From: an uncultured Clostridia bacterium
GTDB taxonomy: Bacteria; Bacillota; Clostridia; Christensenellales; Aristaeellaceae
DNA length: 12,167 bases
Assembly (NCBI GenBank): GCA_934631985.1
Contig: CAKTYE010000075.1
Location: 1 to 12,167 of the forward strand
Direction: 5' to 3'
In this document: positions 7,271 through 12,167 of the stretch, one piece after another
How the letters are laid out: every line of letters begins with the position of its first letter
Numbering within the stretch: position 1 is the first letter of the stretch
Translations under genes and position numbers: made by a program
The notes under the pieces: model-generated
What the model was told of the DNA's origin: nothing
The model's input: only the letters and a program-made list of their open reading frames with translations
Databases searched by the model: none

Positions 7271-8593
7271 ATGCGCGTAGATGGACGGAAAAATGATGAA
7301 GCCAGAAAGGTAAGTATCCAAACGGATTTCATGCGGACGGCGGACGGCAGCTGTCTGATTGCTACGGGAAACACCCGCGTTATTTGCACAGCCTCGGTGG
7401 AGGAAGGCGTGCCGCCATTCCTGCAGGGGCAGGGCCAGGGCTGGGTTACGGCGGAATACGCCATGCTGCCCGCGTCCACGGGTCAGCGTAAAAAGCGTGA
7501 CGGCGTGAAGAAGGACGGCCGCAGCGTGGAGATTCAGCGGCTTATCGGTCGGGCGCTGCGTCAGGCAGTGGATATGACCCAGTTGGGCGAGCGCACCATC
7601 ACGCTGGACTGCGATGTGCTGGAGGCCGATGGCGGCACCCGCACTGCGTCCATCACTGGTGCATTTGTGGCGCTGGTCTGCGCGGTGGACAAGCTGGTGA
7701 AGGAAAAGCGGCTGATGGTCAGCCCCATTCGGCATCAGGTGGCGGCGATCTCCTGCGGCGTGGTGGGGGACGATCCTTGCCTGGACCTGTGCTATCAGGA
7801 GGACAGCCACGCGCAGGTGGATATGAACTTCGTCATGAATGACGAGGGCAATTTTATTGAAATGCAGGGAACGGGCGAGGGCCGTGCCTTTACGCCTGCC
7901 GAGCTGGAAACCCTGATGGCCTATGGACGCAAGGGCATTGAGGGCCTGATGCAGGCACAGCGGGAGGCGCTGGGCGAGCGGGCGGTGCATATTGCGCCCA
8001 AGCCTATTCTGGTGGCGGCAACGGGTAACGAGCATAAGCTGCGGGAGCTGCGGCAGATCTTCGGCGACATGTACAGCATTGTCGGCATGGGGGTGGCGGG
8101 CTTCCACGGCAATATTGAGGAAAATGCCACCACCTTTGCAGGCAACGCCGCCATCAAGGCGGAAGCGGTATGCAAGGCGACGGGGTATCCCACCATTGCG
8201 GATGACAGCGGGCTGACGGTGGAAGCGCTGGACGGCGAGCCAGGCGTTTATTCCGCGCGTTACGCGGGGGAGCATGGCAATGACGAGGCCAACAACAACC
8301 TGCTGCTGCGCCGCATGAAGGGCAAGAACCAGCGCTCCTGCGCGTTTGTCAGCGCGATTGCGCTGGCCCGGCCCGGCAAGGAAACGCTGATTGCGGAGGG
8401 AACCTGTCCCGGGCAGCTGCTGGATGCGCCGCGCGGTAACGGCGGCTTCGGCTACGATCCGCTGTTCCTGTACGAAAACGGCGAGACGTTTGCGGAAATG
8501 AGCCAGGAGACAAAGAATGCGGTGAGCCATCGCGCACGGGCCTGCGCCAAAATGCGGGAGCTGATGAAGGAGCTGCATGTATGCGAGCGCTGA
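7271..8593 (+). CDS. rph: Bifunctional RNase PH / XTP-dITP pyrophosphatase (RdgB/Ham1) fusion
   Basis: A 440-residue fusion of two housekeeping enzymes. Residues 1 to about 240 are RNase PH, the phosphate-dependent 3'-5' exonuclease that trims tRNA precursors: MRVDGR start, TAEYAMLP at 60-67, GRSVEIQRLIGRALR at 83-97 with the phosphate-binding arginine, ADGGTRTASITGA at 119-131 and EMQGTGEGRAF at 197-207. Residues about 245-440 are a Ham1/RdgB pyrophosphatase that clears non-canonical XTP, dITP and ITP: TGNEHKLREL at 251-260, ENATTFAGNAAIKA at 284-297, ADDSGL at 310-315, GGFGYDPLF at 391-399 and SHRARA at 419-424. Catalytic motifs of both halves are intact. The ATG at 7271 is chosen over an in-frame TTG at 7250 because AAGGGAGGG lies at 7255-7263 and MRVDGR is the standard RNase PH start. 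The stop overlaps the next gene by 13 bases, which suggests translational coupling. Confidence 0.95.
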   Translation: MRVDGRKNDEARKVSIQTDFMRTADGSCLIATGNTRVICTASVEEGVPPFLQGQGQGWVTAEYAMLPASTGQRKKRDGVKKDGRSVEIQRLIGRALRQAVDMTQLGERTITLDCDVLEADGGTRTASITGAFVALVCAVDKLVKEKRLMVSPIRHQVAAISCGVVGDDPCLDLCYQEDSHAQVDMNFVMNDEGNFIEMQGTGEGRAFTPAELETLMAYGRKGIEGLMQAQREALGERAVHIAPKPILVAATGNEHKLRELRQIFGDMYSIVGMGVAGFHGNIEENATTFAGNAAIKAEAVCKATGYPTIADDSGLTVEALDGEPGVYSARYAGEHGNDEANNNLLLRRMKGKNQRSCAFVSAIALARPGKETLIAEGTCPGQLLDAPRGNGGFGYDPLFLYENGETFAEMSQETKNAVSHRARACAKMRELMKELHVCER

Positions 8594-9066
8594 TCTTTTC
8601 AGACAGCCACGGCGATGAGGAAAATCTTCGCTGGATGGCGGAGCTGATGAGCAGGCGCGGCCCGGTGAACGCCTATGTTCACTGCGGGGATGGTGCGCAG
8701 GATTTTGAGCGGGTGGAGAATTATCTGCTGACGCTTTCGCCCCAGGCGCGCATTTATGGAGTGCGGGGAAACTGCGATTATTTTGTGCATGACGTTCCTG
8801 ATCAGCGGGTGATGCGCCTGGGTACTGTGAATGTGCTGATCACGCACGGGCATCTTTACGGCGTGAAGACCACGCTGTCGCTGCTGCCGCGTCCCGCAAA
8901 GGAGCTGGGGTGCAGTGTCGTGCTGTTCGGACACACGCACCGCCCCACGCTGGAGGAACGCGACGGCATTCTGCTGATGAATCCCGGCACCGCCCAGCGC
9001 GGTTACGCCGCCCTGCTGACGATAGACGAAGCCGGAAAGCCCAAGGGGGAACTATTGGCGTTTTGA
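8581..9066 (+). CDS. YfcE/MJ0936-type metallophosphodiesterase
   Basis: A 161-residue single-domain phosphodiesterase of the YfcE/MJ0936 calcineurin-like family, cytoplasmic, with a full set of metal ligands: SDSH at 7-10 (D8, H10), GD at 36-37, GNCD at 63-66, THGH at 88-91 and GHTH at 117-120, followed by NPGT at 134-137. Family members hydrolyse simple phosphodiesters in vitro; the cell substrate is not settled. The start ATG lies inside the 3' end of the RNase PH-Ham1 gene (13-base overlap), with AAGGAG at 8567-8572 eight bases upstream, so translation is likely coupled. The rph-rdgB-yfcE order is a recurrent arrangement in Bacillota. It differs clearly from the larger phosphoesterase at 5926-6852 (DxQ there, DxH here), so the two are not duplicates. 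Confidence 0.9.
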   Translation: MRALIFSDSHGDEENLRWMAELMSRRGPVNAYVHCGDGAQDFERVENYLLTLSPQARIYGVRGNCDYFVHDVPDQRVMRLGTVNVLITHGHLYGVKTTLSLLPRPAKELGCSVVLFGHTHRPTLEERDGILLMNPGTAQRGYAALLTIDEAGKPKGELLAF

Positions 9067-9067
9067 T

Positions 9068-9200
9068 GTGAGGGAGGCAGCTTCTGCGCCAGAAGACTCC
9101 GCAACCTCAATCGGCGCGACCGTTGGTCGCTTGTTTCGGTTGAGAAAGGCGGGCATGCTCAGCCGCCACTGGCGGCTATGCCCGCCTTTCCCTCCCTCGC
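9068..9200. repeat. Structured palindromic intergenic element with cloverleaf fold
   Basis: The gap between the phosphodiesterase and NAD synthetase genes holds a 133-base stretch that closes on itself. GTGAGGGAGG (9068-9077) pairs with CCTCCCTCGC (9191-9200) as a 10-bp outer stem with one G-T pair. Inside are three hairpins. The first is CTTCTG/CAGAAG (9081-9086, 9090-9095, triloop CGC). The second is CTCAATCG/CGGTTGAG (9106-9113, 9137-9144), carrying an inner GCGACC/GGTCGC stem (9116-9121, 9125-9130). The third is a 12-bp stem (9145-9156 with 9178-9189) carrying an inner AGCCGCC/GGCGGCT stem. It has terminal inverted repeats like a non-autonomous MITE or an extragenic palindromic repeat. 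It could also serve as a terminator for the upstream gene, or as an RNA leader for nadE. It begins two bases after the upstream stop. Confidence 0.75.
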
Positions 9201-9289
9201 GCTCCCACCCGAAGACCAACTGGGGGAGTATGCAGCTGGATGCTTCGATGGGGATTTTAGGATAAATAGAAAAAACGAGGAGGAACACC

Positions 9290-11224
9290 ATGGAGGGAAT
9301 CATGCGCGTAGCGGCGGCGGTGCCGAAGCTGCGCTTGGGCAATGTGGCGGCGAACGTGCAGGCCATGACGGAGCAACTTCGGCAGGCGGCAAACAAATGC
9401 GCAGCGCTGGTCACGTTCCCGGAGCTGTCCATGACGGGCTACACCTGCGGCGATCTGTTCTTCCAAAAGTCGCTGCTGACGGCGGTGGAGGCAGGCTTGC
9501 AGACGCTGATGGACGCATGCCCCGCAGGCGTGACGGCGGTGGTCGGTGCGCCGATCCAGGCGGAGGGCGTGCTGTACAACTGTGCGGTGGTGCTGACCCA
9601 GGGCAGGCTGCTGGGCGTGGCGCCGAAGCTGTTTCTGCCGAGTTATAACGAATTTTATGAGAAGCGCTGGTTTGCCTCGGGCTTTCAGCTGCATGCGGAC
9701 AGTGTGACGCTCTGCGGTCAGCAGGTTCCCATGGGGCGGGAGCTGCTTTTCATGGGCGCGGACGGTGTGCGCTTTGGCGTGGAGCTGTGCGAGGACTTGT
9801 GGACGCCGCTGCCGCCCAGCACGTTCCTTGCGCTACACGGCGCAGAGGTGATGGTCAACCTTTCCGCCAGCAATGAACTCATCGCCAAGCGGGAATACCG
9901 TCAAGAGCTGGTGCGTCAGCAGTCGGCCCGGTGCCTGTGCGGCTATGTGTATGTGTCGGCGGGGGTGGGGGAATCCTCCTCTGATCTGGTGTTTTCTGGA
10001 CACAGCATGGTGGCGCAGTGCGGCGGCATGGTGAAGGAAAACGCGGACTATTTGGCGGAGAATTATGTGCTGACTGCCGACCTGGATCTGGATCGCATTC
10101 GTGCGGATCGCCGGGAGCAGACCAGCTTTGCCGATGCGCAGGGGAATTACGGGGCGCTTCAGCCGGTGCGGCAGGTGGCCTGCCCTGCGCTGGGCCTTGC
10201 CGAGGATGCAGCGGTAGATCTGCATGTGGCGAAGCATCCCTTTATCCCGGCGGACAAGGCATCCCGTCAGGCGCGGTGTGCGCAGATTTTCGATATGCAG
10301 GCCACGGCGCTGGCACGGCGGCTGCGCATTACGGGCGGCAAGCTGACGGTGGGCATTTCCGGCGGACTGGATTCCACGCTGGCGCTGCTGGCAGCCTGCC
10401 GGGCCATGGATTTGATGGGCCTGCCCCGGACGAACATTACGGGCGTGACCATGCCCTGCTTCGGCACCACGGATCACACCTATCGCAACGCGCTGACGCT
10501 GATGGACACCCTGGGGGTCAGCCAGCGGGAGATCCCCATTCACGAGGCGGTGCGTCTGCACTTCCGCGACATTGGGCATGACGAGGCAGATCACTCCGTT
10601 ACCTATGAAAACGCACAGGCCCGGGAGCGCACCCAGGTGCTGATGGACGTGGCGAACCAGACGGGCGGCATTGTGCTGGGTACGGGCGACCTGAGCGAGA
10701 TCGCGCTGGGCTGGTGTACCTACAACGCGGATCACATGAGCATGTACGGCGTAAACAGCGGCGTACCGAAGACGCTGGTGCGCTGGGTCATTCAGACGGC
10801 GACGGAGAACCCGGCCTTTGCCACGTCGAAGGAGGTGCTGCAAAGCATTCTGGATACGCCCATCAGCCCGGAGCTGCTGCCCCCGGACGAGCAGGGCAAC
10901 ATTGCCCAGCAGACCGAGGACCTGGTCGGCCCCTATGCGCTGCATGATTTCTTCCTGTATTATGTGGTGCGCTTCGGCATGCGTCCCCGCAAAATCTATG
11001 AGCTGGCGAAGCTGGCCTTTGCCGAAGACTTTGACAACGCCACCATTTTGAAGTGGCTCAAGAATTTCTATCGCCGCTTCTTTACCCAGCAGTTCAAGCG
11101 GAACTGCATCCCGGACGGGGTGAAGATCGGCTCCATTGCGCTCAGTCCCCGCGGCGACTGGCGCATGCCCTCCGATGCGGAAAGCACCCTGTGGCGGGAG
11201 GAATGCGAAGCGCTGCAAGCGTAA
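9290..11224 (+). CDS. nadE: Glutamine-dependent NAD synthetase
   Basis: A 644-residue two-domain enzyme making NAD from deamido-NAD, ATP and glutamine, the last step of NAD synthesis. Residues about 5-275 form a nitrilase-type glutaminase domain with the catalytic triad E45 (FPELSMTGY), K113 (APKLFLPSYNEF) and C167 (GVELCEDLW). Residues about 320-640 form the synthetase domain, with the SGGLDST ATP pyrophosphatase loop at 357-363, GTTDHTYRNA around 392-401 and GTGDLSEIALGW at 464-475. The length matches the long bacterial form, and the glutaminase domain means free ammonia is not needed. The ATG at 9290 is preferred because GAGGAGG (9277-9283) is six bases upstream; a second ATG at 9302 (MRVAAAVP) is possible. 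The gene stands alone, with a structured element upstream and a strong terminator downstream. No known NAD-responsive site was recognised. Confidence 0.96.
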   Translation: MEGIMRVAAAVPKLRLGNVAANVQAMTEQLRQAANKCAALVTFPELSMTGYTCGDLFFQKSLLTAVEAGLQTLMDACPAGVTAVVGAPIQAEGVLYNCAVVLTQGRLLGVAPKLFLPSYNEFYEKRWFASGFQLHADSVTLCGQQVPMGRELLFMGADGVRFGVELCEDLWTPLPPSTFLALHGAEVMVNLSASNELIAKREYRQELVRQQSARCLCGYVYVSAGVGESSSDLVFSGHSMVAQCGGMVKENADYLAENYVLTADLDLDRIRADRREQTSFADAQGNYGALQPVRQVACPALGLAEDAAVDLHVAKHPFIPADKASRQARCAQIFDMQATALARRLRITGGKLTVGISGGLDSTLALLAACRAMDLMGLPRTNITGVTMPCFGTTDHTYRNALTLMDTLGVSQREIPIHEAVRLHFRDIGHDEADHSVTYENAQARERTQVLMDVANQTGGIVLGTGDLSEIALGWCTYNADHMSMYGVNSGVPKTLVRWVIQTATENPAFATSKEVLQSILDTPISPELLPPDEQGNIAQQTEDLVGPYALHDFFLYYVVRFGMRPRKIYELAKLAFAEDFDNATILKWLKNFYRRFFTQQFKRNCIPDGVKIGSIALSPRGDWRMPSDAESTLWREECEALQA

Positions 11225-11238
11225 AGCCGCAAAGTAAA

Positions 11239-11284
11239 CAGGCAGTCAGCCCTCGAAAGGACGGGGGATGACTGCCTGCTTTTT
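11239..11284 (+). terminator. Intrinsic terminator of nadE
   Basis: CAGGCAGTCA (11239-11248) pairs with TGACTGCCTG (11269-11278). After one G-A mismatch the stem continues for six more pairs (11250-11255 with 11262-11267) to a 6-base loop. A run of five T's (11280-11284) follows. It starts 14 bases after the nadE stop. Confidence 0.92.
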
Positions 11285-11313
11285 GCTGTGCATGGAAAAA
11301 TACTTCCCATTCC

Positions 11314-11342
11314 TTGACAAAACGCAAAGATTGTATTACATT
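11314..11342 (+). promoter_or_regulatory. Candidate promoter of the Cys-rich secreted protein gene
   Basis: A consensus TTGACA (11314-11319) is 17 bases from TACATT (11337-11342), a 4/6 match to the -10 box, within an AT-rich stretch. A second TTGACA at 11357-11362 has only a poor -10 partner (CATATC at 11381). The leader from the first promoter would hold a small hairpin, CCTGCC/GGCAGG (11372-11377 with 11391-11396), before the GGAGG ribosome-binding site at 11411-11415. Confidence 0.55.
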
Positions 11343-11423
11343 CCAATTATAGAACGTTGACAGATGCTGCGCCTGCCGCGCATATCCTAAGGCAGGATGG
11401 CAAAGCAAAAGGAGGTCTTCTTG

Positions 11424-12167
11424 ATGAAGAAAAAAGTCATTTTCCTTGTTTTGACGCTGCTGATGCTGGTTTGCTGCAGCGGTGCGCTGGCGGAGCATGT
11501 TCATGACATTTACCTGAAAATTCCTGCTGACATGCCGACAAAGGCTCCGCTGGATGAAATGAACCGCCCTAAGGACTTCACTGTGCAGTTGTATTCTTCG
11601 CAGGCTTACTATTCATGCGAAATTGGAATGTGCGACTTGGGCGGTTGGACAACGATTCCCATGTCCTCAATGACATTCACTTTCGCAGGGTACGAAGCTG
11701 CATCTGCACTAGCTACTTGCGAAACAATGGGCAGCTATCGCTTTGATGGCCCCACCGTGGAGGTCATGATAGACAACGTTCTGTATACAACGAAGCCGTA
11801 TATCTACCTTACCGCCGATGCGTTAGGACACGATTGGAGCAACAAGGACGGCGTGTGCGCCCGGAAAAACTGCGATAAGGTATGCGATCACAGCTTGGGA
11901 TCCTCTCCATATCGGGTTTTACGTTCTGACAGCGCAGGCCCGGCGGAGCCTACAGTTGCTCCAGCCTATCCAAGTGCTGGTGATAATCATCATTTTCCGA
12001 GCTGCACCCGCAGTGCTGTCTGCGACATTTGCGGCAAAACACTGTCTGCGCTGGGCCATAATTGGAGCAACAAGAACGGGGTGTGCGCCCGAAGCAACTG
12101 CGGCGCAGTGTGCGACCATGCTGCAAGCAAGGCCCAGCCTACTTGTGAACAAAGCGCAGTGTGCGAT
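11424..12167 (+). CDS. Secreted Cys-rich repeat protein, unknown function (3' end beyond window)
   Basis: An open frame of 248 codons that runs off the window without a stop. The start follows AAGGAGG (11409-11415). Residues 1-23 look like a signal peptide (KKK, a hydrophobic core, then ALA before EHVHD). A CC pair at 17-18 does not fit a lipobox well, so type I cleavage is favoured. Residues 24-133 are not recognised and hold a few cysteines (65, 70, 99). From 134 a 23-residue module, LGHDWSN..GVCAR.NC..VCDH, appears at 134-156 and again at 210-232 with 18 of 23 residues identical. Each copy has three cysteines and two histidines. Between the copies lies a Ser/Pro-rich spacer and a C-x5-CDICGK stretch. 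A second C..SAVCD begins at 240, so repeats probably continue. GHxW/CxxC repeats of this general style occur in surface proteins of gut Bacillota. The role may be surface-associated or metal-binding; this is not shown. Confidence 0.85.
   Translation, partial: MKKKVIFLVLTLLMLVCCSGALAEHVHDIYLKIPADMPTKAPLDEMNRPKDFTVQLYSSQAYYSCEIGMCDLGGWTTIPMSSMTFTFAGYEAASALATCETMGSYRFDGPTVEVMIDNVLYTTKPYIYLTADALGHDWSNKDGVCARKNCDKVCDHSLGSSPYRVLRSDSAGPAEPTVAPAYPSAGDNHHFPSCTRSAVCDICGKTLSALGHNWSNKNGVCARSNCGAVCDHAASKAQPTCEQSAVCD
11823..12119 (+). repeat. Tandem module repeats within the Cys-rich protein gene
   Basis: Two 69-base copies, at 11823-11891 and 12051-12119, encode the 23-residue Cys/His module with a period of 228 bases (76 codons). 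The stretch before the second module (SCTRSAVCD, codons 193-201) has a match after it (TCEQSAVCD, codons 240-248), which marks the start of a further unit cut off by the window edge. Confidence 0.8.

Noticed and set aside
6719..8578. 619-codon open frame on the minus strand
   Set aside because: It runs antisense through the RNase PH-Ham1 gene and straight across the tRNA-Arg and its terminator. It shows no recognisable domain, so it is a shadow of GC-biased codon use.
9833..11218. 461-codon open frame on the minus strand opposite nadE
   Set aside because: It is antisense to a fully conserved NAD synthetase domain and is rich in His/Arg/Gln, as expected from reverse reading of GC-rich codons.

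Overview
The window reads as chromosomal DNA of a GC-rich member of the Bacillota, probably class Clostridia (gut-type lineages fit best). This rests on strong Shine-Dalgarno sites before nearly every gene, a sugar-type ABC cassette of the LplB/YtcP/LplA kind paired with a membrane-anchored AraC-type regulator, a fused RNase PH/Ham1 protein followed by a YfcE-type phosphoesterase, and a long two-domain glutamine-dependent NAD synthetase. No phage, CRISPR or insertion-sequence genes are visible. The species cannot be named from this sequence.

Layout. (1) 10-6852, all on +: a transmembrane sensor/AraC regulator, an intergenic promoter, two ABC permeases, a secreted solute-binding protein and a cytoplasmic calcineurin-like phosphoesterase. 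This looks like one uptake locus: the regulator senses an extracellular cue, the binding protein and permeases import a substrate (probably a carbohydrate or glycoside), and the phosphoesterase may act on a product. No ATPase gene is present, so a shared ATPase elsewhere is likely. (2) 6853-7147: a near-symmetric terminator and a tRNA-Arg(CCG) on the minus strand with a near-consensus promoter. (3) 7271-9066: a housekeeping pair, the RNase PH-XTP/dITP pyrophosphatase fusion overlapping a YfcE-like phosphodiesterase by 13 bases. (4) 9068-9200: an intergenic element that can fold into a closed four-arm cloverleaf. (5) 9290-11224: NAD synthetase, followed by a strong terminator. (6) 11424-end: the start of a secreted cysteine-rich repeat protein that runs off the window; its base composition looks more AT-rich than its neighbours.

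The points most worth a second look are the 133-base cloverleaf element, the open-ended Cys-rich repeat protein, the solute-binding protein that lacks a lipobox, and the phosphoesterase tied to the transporter. The very long minus-strand open frames opposite the real genes are composition shadows and are not annotated.
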